From Actinomadura sp. KC06 (GTDB lineage: Bacteria; Actinomycetota; Actinomycetes; Streptosporangiales; Streptosporangiaceae), in assembly GCF_004348735.1 (NCBI RefSeq), contig NZ_SMKT01000047.1, positions 1 to 54,500 of the forward strand: a stretch of DNA of 54,500 nt, written 5' to 3'. The position numbers and the translations under genes are program-made. Positions 23,891 through 31,419 of this stretch are shown piece after piece (the stretch's first letter is position 1; the number at the start of each line of letters is the position of its first letter). The notes below the pieces were generated by a model that was given only the letters and a program-made list of their open reading frames with translations, searched no databases and was not told the origin of the DNA.

Positions 23891-25283
23891 GGTACAGCCG
23901 TCGCCGACGTGCGACCCGGGCTGGGTGCTGTTGCCGACGGACGAACCGGTGTCCCGGAGACGGGCGCGGCCGCATCGGGCACTCGCACACGTGCCGCCTC
24001 GGCGACGCTGCGGTCGTGCGGGGATCCGCCGAAAGATGGCGGAGTGGAGTGCCGGCCGGCGGTCGAGGAGGAACCTGGTGTCCCGGGTACCGCAGGCCGG
24101 CGTTGCCTCGTGCGGTCCCCACCGCCAGGGCAGCGACCAGAGCGGCAGCGCCGCCGATCCACAGCACGCCCGGCAGGCCGAGCGAGTCGAGGATGACGCC
24201 GCCGACCAGCGCGCCGAGGCCGATCGACAGGTTGAACACCGCCACCCACAGCGCGGAGGCCGCCTCCACCGCGCGCGGCGCGGCCTTGATCATCCAGGTC
24301 TGCAGTCCGACCGACACCCCACCGTAGGCCAGGCCCCACACGATCAGCAGCGCGATGCCACCGGTCGTGCCTCGGCCCAGCAGTACGAACAGCGGCATCG
24401 CGACGGCCAGGGCCAGGGTGATCACCTGCACGGTGCGGTACGTCCGGCGGGCCAGTGCCGCACCAGCGGCGAAGTTGCCGACCATGCCCGCGATGCCGAA
24501 CCCGAACAGCAGCGGCCCGACCAGCCGCGCGTCGATCCCGGACAGCCGCTGCAGGGCCGGGCTGACGAAGGTGGAGGCCACGAAATGACCGGTCACCAGG
24601 AGGAAGATGGCCAGGATGCCGACCCGAACGCCGGGGTTGCGCAACTGCCGGACCAGCAGGCGCGGGCTCATCACCCGGGACGCGGCCAGCGGCGGCAGCA
24701 CGGTCAGTAGTGCGACCAGCGCGACCAGCGCCAGCGCGCTGAGCGTCGTGAACGCGATCCGCCACCCGGTCAGCCCGCCGATCACCGTGCCGATCGGCAC
24801 GCCGAACACGTTCGCCGCGCCGACCCCGCCGAAGACGATCGCGGTGGCCCGCGGCACATGCGCCTCGTTCACCAGCCGGACCGCCAGCCCGCCGGCGACC
24901 GCCCAGAACCCGCCGATCGCCACTCCGACCAGCACCCGGGACGACACCAGCACGGCAAAGTTCGGCGCCAATGCGGACGCCAGGTTGGCGAGCGTCATCA
25001 ATCCCATCAGGCCGAGGAGCAGCAGCCGCCGGTCCAGCCCGCCGACCAGTGCCGGGACCACCGGGGCCGCGACCGCCGCGACGAGGCTGGGCACGGTCAC
25101 CATCAGCCCGGCCGTGCCTTCGGACACCCGCAGCGCCGAGCCCACGTCGGTGAGCAGTCCGATGGGCAGTTGTTCGGCGGTGACCAGCAAGAACGTGCCC
25201 AGCGCCACGGCCGCCACGGCCGCCCAGCGGCTTGGTTCCGGCTCTTGCCGGACGGCCCGGGCAGTGCGCTCGGTGGTCGTCAC
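23847..25283 (-). CDS. MFS multidrug/sugar efflux transporter
   Basis: Twelve membrane helices of a DHA1-type exporter: ALGTFLLVTAEQLPIGLLTD, MVTVPSLVAAVAAPVVPALV, LASALAPNFAVLVSSRVLVG (motif after helix 4), then GGFWAVAGGLAVRLV and VFGGVGAANVFGVPIGTVIG. GTG 25283 is chosen because GGAGG stands eight bases before it and it leads directly to TTTERTARAVRQ; an ATG at 25328 lies inside the regulator's operator. The family part ends near residue 390 (GTARGN). The following 90 residues, rich in Pro and Arg, are not family-like and probably result from a frame change near 24100, close to the transposon relic. Confidence 0.8.
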   Translation of the reverse strand: MTTTERTARAVRQEPEPSRWAAVAAVALGTFLLVTAEQLPIGLLTDVGSALRVSEGTAGLMVTVPSLVAAVAAPVVPALVGGLDRRLLLLGLMGLMTLANLASALAPNFAVLVSSRVLVGVAIGGFWAVAGGLAVRLVNEAHVPRATAIVFGGVGAANVFGVPIGTVIGGLTGWRIAFTTLSALALVALVALLTVLPPLAASRVMSPRLLVRQLRNPGVRVGILAIFLLVTGHFVASTFVSPALQRLSGIDARLVGPLLFGFGIAGMVGNFAAGAALARRTYRTVQVITLALAVAMPLFVLLGRGTTGGIALLIVWGLAYGGVSVGLQTWMIKAAPRAVEAASALWVAVFNLSIGLGALVGGVILDSLGLPGVLWIGGAAALVAALAVGTARGNAGLRYPGHQVPPRPPAGTPLRHLSADPRTTAASPRRHVCECPMRPRPSPGHRFVRRQQHPARVARRRRLYPRQHINVTARRPTL

Positions 25284-25308
25284 GTCTGCCTCCACAGGGG
25301 AAGCCAAT

Positions 25309-25950
25309 TTGGGAGCGATCGCTCCCATATGGTGTCGGCAATTCGACGAGCGAGAGGCGGTCGCCCGGGCGACCGCCCTGTTCTGGCGTCGCGGCTACAA
25401 CGCCACCTCGGTCCGCGACCTGGGCGCCGAACTCCACCTCACGCCCAGCAGCCTCTACCGGACGTTCGAGGACAAGCACACGCTGTTCCTACGCGCCCTC
25501 GACCACCACCGCGCCACCGAGTCCGCCCAGGCCAGGGAGCGGCTGCCGACCACCGGTCAGCCAGTTCGCGACGCGCTACGCGACTGGCTGGGATGGCTGG
25601 TGGGCTGCACCGCCGACGCCGAGCCCGGACCAGGCTGCTTGGTGGTGAACACCGTCACCGAACTGGGCACCACGGACACCCAGGTCAGCGCACGGACCGA
25701 GGCGGCCTTCGAGGTCACCCGGTCGGCACTGCGGTCACTGCTGCATGAGGGGCGTCGCACCGGCGAACTGCCCACCGACCTCGATCTCGACGCCGCCGTG
25801 GAACTGCTGTTCACCACGGTGCTCGGATTGCGGGTCCGGGAACGCGCCGGACATGATCCACAGCGGCTGGCCACCGCGATCGACTTCGCCATCCACGGGC
25901 TGGGCCCCGCGCCGGCGGAGCCGATCCATCGACAACGCCGGCCGCACTGA
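25309..25950 (+). CDS. TetR/AcrR family regulator of the MFS exporter
   Basis: The N-terminal helix-turn-helix reads RQFDEREAVARATALFWRRG, YNATSVRDLGAELHLTPSSL and YRTFEDKHTLFLRALDHH. The C-terminal domain contains TADAEPGPGCLVVNTVTELG, typical of the family with a cysteine in the ligand domain. The only in-frame start close to the domain is TTG 25309, inside the operator; an ATG at 25328 is one base out of frame and would give MV-RQFDEREAV if a T were removed. So either an unusual start or a recent frameshift. Stop at 25950. Confidence 0.75.
   Translation: MGAIAPIWCRQFDEREAVARATALFWRRGYNATSVRDLGAELHLTPSSLYRTFEDKHTLFLRALDHHRATESAQARERLPTTGQPVRDALRDWLGWLVGCTADAEPGPGCLVVNTVTELGTTDTQVSARTEAAFEVTRSALRSLLHEGRRTGELPTDLDLDAAVELLFTTVLGLRVRERAGHDPQRLATAIDFAIHGLGPAPAEPIHRQRRPH
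25310..25327. promoter_or_regulatory. TetR-type operator palindrome
   Basis: TGGGAGCGATCGCTCCCA is a perfect 18-base palindrome between the divergent MFS and TetR genes, overlapping the regulator's apparent start. It is the natural binding site for the adjacent repressor. Confidence 0.7.
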
Positions 25951-26362
25951 CTGCACGGTGTGGGGCGGCATCATGAGCCAGACCGCCCACCAGCGCGGCA
26001 TCGCGGGCACCGTCATCAACGGCACCTGCCGTGACGTCGCCGCCGCGACCGCCGCCGGATACCCGATCTGGTCGGTCGCCCGCTTCATGCGCACCGGCAA
26101 GGACCGCGTCCGGGTAGCCGCGGTCCAGACAGCCATCACCATCGACGGTGTCGTCATACGCCCTGGCGACATCCTCGTGGCCGACGACGACGGTGCTGTG
26201 GGCGTCCCGGCCACACGCTGGGACGAGGTCGCGGAAACCGCCTGGCGTATCGACCGCGTCGAAGAGGTCATCGTCGAGGCCGTCCGGTGCGGCGCCACGC
26301 TCGCCGAGGCGCGCGCCGAGCACGGCTACCACTCGCTCCAGACCCGGAAGGACCCATGGTGA
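25945..26362 (+). pseudogene. RraA-like protein, C-terminal half
   Basis: Starting abruptly after the TetR stop, the frame reads CTVWGGIMSQTAHQRGIAGT, VINGTCRDVAAATAAGYPIW and VTIDGVVIRPGDILVADDDG-like sequence (AITIDGVVIRPGDILVADDD), ending GYHSLQTRKDPW. This is the second half of the RraA/4-hydroxy-4-methyl-2-oxoglutarate aldolase fold, with the metal-site segment INGTCRD. The first half is absent, apparently replaced by the MFS/TetR pair. An ATG at 25973 could start a short product but it would not fold as a complete enzyme. Confidence 0.65.
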
Positions 26363-26727
26363 GCACAATCGACCTCGCCCGCGGCCACCCCAGCGCGACC
26401 CTGTCCCAGGCGTCCGGACTCGCCGTAGCTCTGTCTCCGGAGATCCGGTCGCTGTGGGTCGGTGCCCGGCTGTGCGGCCCGGCGTTCACCGTGCAGGGCG
26501 CCGGCGGCGACAACCTCGCCCTGCACCACGCCGTACTACACGCCCCGCCCGGGTCGGTCCTGGTCGCCGACGTCGGCGGCGCCCGCTTCGGCCACTGGGG
26601 CGAGATCCTCACGGTGCCGCGTCGCGCGCGAACACGCGACCGGCCCGGCACCTGGCGAGCGTCGGGGCCGGTGGGCGGTCGGCAGGTACCCGAGGCCGTC
26701 ACACACATGTCTCCTTCGCGTAGCTGA
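26356..26727 (+). pseudogene. Second RraA-like protein, N-terminal half
   Basis: ATG 26356 overlaps the end of the previous gene, so the two were an operon. The frame reads HPSATLSQASGLAVALSPEI, RSLWVGARLCGPAFTVQGAG and HHAVLHAPPGSVLVADVGGA followed by RFGHWGEILTV, the first half of an RraA-like protein. From about 26620 the sequence is unrelated and runs into a Tn3 transposase piece. Thus one paralogue lacks its start and the other its end. Confidence 0.6.
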
Positions 26728-26850
26728 TCGAGTGGCTCGCGGCGGAGATCTGCCCGATGGTGCTGACTGACGAGGGTGTGGGGGTGCTGCTGGCGCGGCG
26801 CCGCAACCTGCGGATCGAGCCGCCGGGCCGGATCGAGCGGATCGTGCGTT
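26724..26850 (+). pseudogene. Tn3-family transposase fragment
   Basis: LIEWLAAEICPMVLTDEGVG and RNLRIEPPGRIERIVRS match the second N-terminal region of actinobacterial Tn3 transposases. About 42 residues survive. It marks the truncation point of the RraA-like gene. Confidence 0.5.
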
Positions 26851-27034
26851 CGTGTGGAGTCCGAGACGACCGCGGTCGACCCCGGCGCCCCACAGACCGG
26901 CGTGGATGGCGGCGAGAGTGGCGTTGGCAATCTCCACTGCATTCCGCCACCGCCCCCTCGGGGTGACGACTGATGGGGATCAGGCGCGGGTCGCCGAAGT
27001 CGTCTTCGGCCGAGGCGCTGCACTCCGTCTGGCG

Positions 27035-27232
27035 TCAGCCAACGAGCAGGTAGATGGCGATGCCAACCAAGACCGCGACGGCCACGCAGGCGACAACGAT
27101 GTTCTGACGCCTGCTACGCTGCGGACGGCCACCTCGTTCCCGCAGCTCTTGGACGACGGCACGGGCACCCGCTTCGGTTCGGGTCCGGCCCCACTGGCCG
27201 TTGCCGCCACCAGACATAGCTGCCATATTCAT
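27035..27232 (-). CDS. Small single-span membrane protein, 65 residues
   Basis: ATG 27232 (MNMAAMSGGGNGQWGRTRTE) follows GGAGGGG with five or six bases spacing, a very good site. A charged middle part (RAVVQELRERGGRPQRSRRQ) precedes one C-terminal membrane helix (NIVVACVAVAVLVGIAIYLL) ending two residues later. A tail-anchored arrangement with the N-terminus inside is likely. Function unknown; small proteins of this type are frequent in the group. Confidence 0.6.
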   Translation of the reverse strand: MNMAAMSGGGNGQWGRTRTEAGARAVVQELRERGGRPQRSRRQNIVVACVAVAVLVGIAIYLLVG

Positions 27233-27584
27233 CACCCCTCCAAGCACACTGTAGAGGATCAAGCTCCATATCGGGCTCGGGCGAGGTGTGTGGCTCCAAG
27301 AGACCTTGGACGGAACGGATCCAGGACCAGTTGGACAAGTCCAGGAGATCGCTGACGGTCTCACGAGATCGTGGACCCAGCTCGCTGGGCCGATTTGGCT
27401 GTCCCGTCTCAGTTGAGCCAGCGCATTGGACTGTTGTCTCAGGATGCCTGCCACAAGATCGTTGTCGTTGCGCGGACAAAAGCGTCGGTAGGGACGCGGA
27501 CTTTGTGTCAGCGATCGGCGCAGAGTCGTTGTCAGGACGCGCGGGCCTTCGGAGGTGACTCCGGCTGCTCCACTGAGCGAGTTC
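27233..27584. other. Intergenic stretch without recognisable gene
   Basis: No frame with coding character is seen. It contains the upstream region of the small membrane protein gene and ends at an integrase relic. Confidence 0.45.
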
Positions 27585-27870
27585 CAAGCTGAACCCGCAG
27601 GTTGTGGGGGTGGCTGGTGCGGGGTTCAGCCATTCGCAGGCCTTGGGTCGGGTTAACGACGATCATGCGTTCCTCCACCGCGGCCCCCAACAGCAGCGAC
27701 ATCAACGTCACGATGCCCTGGACGGTGGCCGGGCGTAGCGGGCGCGCAGGCCGGTCGCCCACTGTCTGACCGCGCTGCGGCGGATCTGATCGACCGACAC
27801 CTGCCCGAACTCGGGAAGGATGTGGGTGTCGAGGTAGTGGTCGTACGCCGGATCAACCGCCCGTCCTGCT
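27585..27870 (-). pseudogene. Tyrosine recombinase (phage-type integrase) fragment
   Basis: Minus-strand pieces YDHYLDTHILPEFGQVSVDQ and IRRSAVRQWATGLRARYARP, then in another frame RPATVQGIVTLMSLLLGAAV and EERMIVVNPTQGLRM, form the SAM-like core-binding domain of a tyrosine integrase. The catalytic domain is missing and a frame change lies near 27745. It borders the intact catabolic island at its left side. Confidence 0.6.
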
Positions 27871-27921
27871 GGTGCTCGTAGACGATCGCAGCGAACATCT
27901 CCTGCACGTGCTCCACCGTCA

Positions 27922-29541
27922 CTATTCGGGAGTTCGAATAGGAGCGCTCCGGGCCTCGGCCCTGGCTGCGGCGTGGAACGCTGGTGTGGACCCCGCGCAG
28001 GGGGCGCAGATGGCCGCGTGGCCTGCGGAGGGATCGCGGTCGATCTCCACGGCGATGTACGAGTGGCCGCAGTTCCCGCACCGCACCCGGGCATCCCAGA
28101 CGTCCTCGACTTCGGCGCGGGGATCGTGAGGACGGTCGAGCGGCATCTGGGCCGGGAGTCGCTGCACGGCCAGGTAGCCCATGACCGAGATGGCGAGCGT
28201 GACGATCGGAGCCCAACTGGTGCCGGCGGCCCCGCCGGTCTCCACGAGGAGGATCCCGACCGTGGCGGCCAGCAGCCACACGGCCAACCCCGGTGTCACA
28301 CGGCGCACTCGGCCGGGCCGGAACTCAGGGAGGCCGTGACCGTCGTCTCCCATCGTGATGATGTGCACGACCGCTATGCCTACCCAGGCCACGATCACCA
28401 CGCTCTGCCAGGCCAGGGCGGTGAGAAGGTAGCTCAGGACGTCCGTCAACATGAGGAGGTAGACCAGCACTCCGGTCACGACCGACCAGACTGTTCTGGG
28501 GAGGCGCACCCGGAGCACCTGGGTCATGATCATGCCGAGGTTGGTCGATGCCAGGTAGAAGTTCGCAGTGTTGATCCGCGTCTGGCTGACCCAGATCAGG
28601 ATGACGCCGGTGATTCCCATCAGGTCCACGAGCGCGTAAACGACCGACACCTCGGAGACCGGCCCCTCGGTCGGAACCGTCTTAGTGAGGAAGATCCCGA
28701 TCAGTCCGCTGATCAGGAAGATGAAGGTGTAGAACACCGGTCCGAAGGTGACGGTCCTGTGGAACTTCACGTCCTGGGGCCGTCCGAACCGGGCGAAGTC
28801 GAATGTGTACATCATCATGATCCACATGCCGAGGTAGGTTGCGTAGGCGAACATCCATCCCGGCACGGGCAGGTCGACCGCTCCGGCGGCGGAGAGCCAG
28901 CCGGCCGGGGCGTCGTGCTCGACCGTCGCCCACACGATCGCAGCGGACAGTCCTGCCAGGTAGAAGGGCAGCAGGAACCCGTTGAACCTGTCGAGCCAGG
29001 TGCGGACCCCGCCGAAGACCATCGGCACGCTGTAGAGGACGACGATCAGGTAGTAGATCTTGATGTCGAGGCCGCCGAAGTGGCGGTGCAGGGCGATAGC
29101 GATCACCGATCCCTCGAACACCGAGTAGTACACCGCGGTGGCCCCGAAGACGACCGGCGCGATGATCGCGCCGTGCAGGCCGAATAGACGGCGCGACAGC
29201 AGCGCGACCGTGAGGCCGGTGCGCGCGGCGTACGTGCTGAGCACGGAGGTGATGGCGCTGTGCGTGATGACGGCCAGGACCATGCCGGCAAGGGCGGCTC
29301 GGGTGCCGACCGCGACCGCGACGGTGGCGGCGGCGACGAGCCAGAACATGGCGCTGGCCATCGCCCACCACGCCATGGTCAGCGAGAAGCGGCCGCTGCG
29401 CCAGGTGAGCGGGACGACGTGGTTGGAGTAGTCCTCCGAAGCCGCCTTGAGGGCGACCTCAGGGTCATCGGTGTGCGAGACGACGAGCGCGGGAGGTGTC
29501 GGGGCCGGGCCTCTGTGGCCGGTCGATGTGGTTCCTGCCAT
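27922..29541 (-). CDS. NCS1-family nucleobase/heterocycle permease with C-terminal zinc ribbon
   Basis: A 539-residue permease starting at ATG 29541 (MAGTTSTGHRGPAPTPPALV) after AAGGACC. About twelve helices, including MAWWAMASAMFWLVAAATVA, IIAPVVFGATAVYYSVFEGS and VVILIWVSQTRINTANFYLA-type sequence (ILIWVSQTRINTANFYLAST), are those of the NCS1 family that imports purines, pyrimidines, hydantoin or allantoin. The tail adds a soluble zinc ribbon, VRCGNCGHSY and AICAPCAGS (two CxxC pairs), uncommon in this family. A LacI-type operator overlaps its upstream region. It is the last gene of the BC-BCCP-permease operon and should import the pathway's substrate. Confidence 0.85.
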   Translation of the reverse strand: MAGTTSTGHRGPAPTPPALVVSHTDDPEVALKAASEDYSNHVVPLTWRSGRFSLTMAWWAMASAMFWLVAAATVAVAVGTRAALAGMVLAVITHSAITSVLSTYAARTGLTVALLSRRLFGLHGAIIAPVVFGATAVYYSVFEGSVIAIALHRHFGGLDIKIYYLIVVLYSVPMVFGGVRTWLDRFNGFLLPFYLAGLSAAIVWATVEHDAPAGWLSAAGAVDLPVPGWMFAYATYLGMWIMMMYTFDFARFGRPQDVKFHRTVTFGPVFYTFIFLISGLIGIFLTKTVPTEGPVSEVSVVYALVDLMGITGVILIWVSQTRINTANFYLASTNLGMIMTQVLRVRLPRTVWSVVTGVLVYLLMLTDVLSYLLTALAWQSVVIVAWVGIAVVHIITMGDDGHGLPEFRPGRVRRVTPGLAVWLLAATVGILLVETGGAAGTSWAPIVTLAISVMGYLAVQRLPAQMPLDRPHDPRAEVEDVWDARVRCGNCGHSYIAVEIDRDPSAGHAAICAPCAGSTPAFHAAARAEARSAPIRTPE

Positions 29542-29552
29542 GATCGGTCCTT

Positions 29553-29564
29553 GGAATCGATTCC
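29553..29564. promoter_or_regulatory. LacI-type operator, site 1
   Basis: GGAATCGATTCC, flanked by T and A as a 14-base palindrome, 12 bases upstream of the permease start and inside the 75-base gap after the BCCP gene. It may act as an auxiliary or internal repression site. Confidence 0.65.
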
Positions 29565-29615
29565 ACGCCCATCCCGAAGAGGTGGTCATGGATAACGGGT
29601 GCTGGGAGGGGTGGA

Positions 29616-29828
29616 TCAGATGAGCACGGCGATCACGTCGCCCTCGCCGACGACGTCGTCCGGGGCGACCCGGATCTCCACCAGCCGGCCGGGCTGGGGC
29701 GCGACGACCGGGACCTCCATCTTCATCACTTCGAGGACGACGATCTCGTCGCCTTCGGCGAGTTCGTCGCCGACGGCCGCCCGGACCTGCCAGACGTTCG
29801 CGGCGAGTTCGGCGCTTATCTCGATCAT
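29616..29828 (-). CDS. Biotin carboxyl carrier protein (70 residues)
   Basis: A single biotinyl domain with the biotin-accepting lysine in VLEVMKMEVPVVAP and the closing VVGEGDVIAVLI. At 70 residues it lacks the long N-terminal linker of fatty-acid-type BCCPs and is like the free-standing carriers found beside Kip/Pxp proteins. ATG 29828 overlaps the stop of the biotin carboxylase (ATGA) and GCAGGAG stands just before it. It would shuttle carboxyl groups between the carboxylase and the KipA/KipI-type transferase. Confidence 0.9.
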   Translation of the reverse strand: MIEISAELAANVWQVRAAVGDELAEGDEIVVLEVMKMEVPVVAPQPGRLVEIRVAPDDVVGEGDVIAVLI

Positions 29829-31231
29829 GAAATCTCCTGCTTGGTTCCGGTGGCATGGCGATCCGGCGCGGTTTCCGCCGTGGCCTTGAGCCATGTGCGG
29901 TCGGCGAGCAAGGATCGGCCCGTCTCGCCACGCTCCCATTCGGGAGTGCGCAGGAAGTTTCGATGGAACGGGATGAGCGTGGCCGTGCCGGCGACCTCGA
30001 ACTCGTCGAGCGCGCGGAGCATGCGCCGGGTCGCGGCGCCGCGGTCGGTGTCCCAGACGATCAGCTTGGCCAGCAACGGGTCGTAGTGGGTGGTGATCTG
30101 ATCACCGGCCCGGACGCCGGAATCCACCCGGACGCCGGGCCCGTCCGGCGGTACCCAGGTGGTGATGGTGCCCGGCGCGGGCAGGAAACCCTTGGCCGCG
30201 GACTCGGCGTTGATCCGGCATTCGATCGCCCATCCGCGCATCCGCACGTCGCCTTGGGCGAACGCGAGCGGCAGGCCAGCGGCGACGCGTAGTTGCTCTC
30301 GCACCAGGTCGACGCCGGTGACCATCTCGGTGACAGGATGCTCGACTTGCAGCCGGGTGTTCATTTCAAGGAAGTAGAAGTCGTCTCCGACGAGCAGGCC
30401 CTCCACCGTGCCCGCCGACCGGTACCCGATGGAGCGGGCGGCAGCCACGGCGATCTCGCCGATCCGCTCACGCAGCGCGGGGTCGACCGTCGGCCCGGGG
30501 CTCTCCTCGATCAGCTTCTGGTGACGGCGCTGCACGCTGCAGTCACGTTCGCCGAGGTGCACGACGTTGCCATGGGCGTCCGCGAAGATCTGGACCTCGA
30601 CGTGCCGGGGATCCTCGATGTACCTCTCGACGTAAACGGAAGGGTCACCGAAGAAGCGCAGGCCTTCCCCTTGCGCCCCGGTGAAGGCCTGCTCGACGGC
30701 CGACCGGTCCGCGGCGACCCGGAAGCCGCGCCCGCCACCTCCGGCGCTCGCCTTGAACGCGACGGGATAGCCGATCGCGTCCGCTGCGGCCGCCGCGTCG
30801 TGCGCCGTCGCCAGTGGGTCGGTTCCGCCGGGGACCGTCGGGATGCCGGCGTCCCGCATCCGTCTGCGCGCCTCGATCTTCGAGCCCATGCCCCGGATCG
30901 CCTCCACCGGCGGCCCGATGAAGATCAGGCCCGCGCGTTCACAGGCCTCGGCGAACACCGGGTTCTCGGCGAGGAAACCGTAGCCCGGGTGGATCGAGCG
31001 CGCCCCGGTCACCTCGGCAGCTCGCAGGACCCGTTCGATGTCGAGGTAGCTCTGGGCCGGGGCCGCCGGCCCGAGTCCATAGGATCGGTCCGCCGACCGG
31101 ACGTGCAACGCGCCGGCGTCCGCATCGGAGTGCACCGCGACGGACGGTATGCCCAGTTCACGGAGCGCCCGGATCACCCGGACAGCGATCTCCCCCCGGT
31201 TTGCGACCAGGACCGGTCCGATGTCGAGCAT
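29825..31231 (-). CDS. Biotin carboxylase subunit
   Basis: A 468-residue ATP-grasp enzyme. Visible signatures: VLVANRGEIAVRVIRALREL, SIHPGYGFLAENPVFAEACE, the glycine-rich ATP loop ASAGGGGRGFRVAAD, RDCSVQRRHQKLIEESPGP and FLEMNTRLQVEHPVTEMVTG. ATG 31231 (MLDIGPVLVANRGE) is preferred because GTGGAG lies six bases before it; GTG 31243 and ATG 31237 are weaker. It carboxylates biotin on the neighbouring BCCP. Its promoter is divergent from the pxpC operon and carries a LacI-type operator at the start point. Confidence 0.92.
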   Translation of the reverse strand: MLDIGPVLVANRGEIAVRVIRALRELGIPSVAVHSDADAGALHVRSADRSYGLGPAAPAQSYLDIERVLRAAEVTGARSIHPGYGFLAENPVFAEACERAGLIFIGPPVEAIRGMGSKIEARRRMRDAGIPTVPGGTDPLATAHDAAAAADAIGYPVAFKASAGGGGRGFRVAADRSAVEQAFTGAQGEGLRFFGDPSVYVERYIEDPRHVEVQIFADAHGNVVHLGERDCSVQRRHQKLIEESPGPTVDPALRERIGEIAVAAARSIGYRSAGTVEGLLVGDDFYFLEMNTRLQVEHPVTEMVTGVDLVREQLRVAAGLPLAFAQGDVRMRGWAIECRINAESAAKGFLPAPGTITTWVPPDGPGVRVDSGVRAGDQITTHYDPLLAKLIVWDTDRGAATRRMLRALDEFEVAGTATLIPFHRNFLRTPEWERGETGRSLLADRTWLKATAETAPDRHATGTKQEIS

Positions 31232-31248
31232 CTGCATCTCCACTTCTT

Positions 31249-31293
31249 GGAATCGATTCCCGTGAAGATAAGCCTGGTAGCACGAGGACGCAA
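31249..31293 (-). promoter_or_regulatory. Promoter of the BC-BCCP-permease operon with LacI-type operator
   Basis: Read on the minus strand: TTGCGT (31293-31288), 17 bases, TATCTT (31270-31265), then GGAATCGATTCC (31260-31249) covering the expected start of transcription. The arrangement mirrors the divergent promoter 100 bases away. Confidence 0.7.
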
Positions 31294-31363
31294 GAGGTCA
31301 CTCGCATTTTGAGCTTGACTGGCTGAAGCCAGAGGTTGTGCTCATCTGGCAGATGCTTTGCTC

Positions 31364-31406
31364 TTGACACGAGTTGAGCAGCTTTCTAGCCTCAGGAATC
31401 GATTCC
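31364..31406 (+). promoter_or_regulatory. Promoter of the pxpC-A-B operon with LacI-type operator
   Basis: TTGACA (31364-31369), 17 bases, TAGCCT (31387-31392), then GGAATCGATTCC (31395-31406) at the start of transcription. AAGGAGGTG follows immediately as the ribosome binding site. A bound repressor would block this promoter directly. Confidence 0.75.
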
Positions 31407-31419
31407 AAGGAGGTGAAGC

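Noticed and set aside
23407..25479. Long antisense-type open frame (690 codons) on the same strand as the MFS gene
   Set aside because: The residues are a Gly/Arg/Ala-rich shadow of the MFS frame; the MFS frame has membrane helices and a ribosome binding site.
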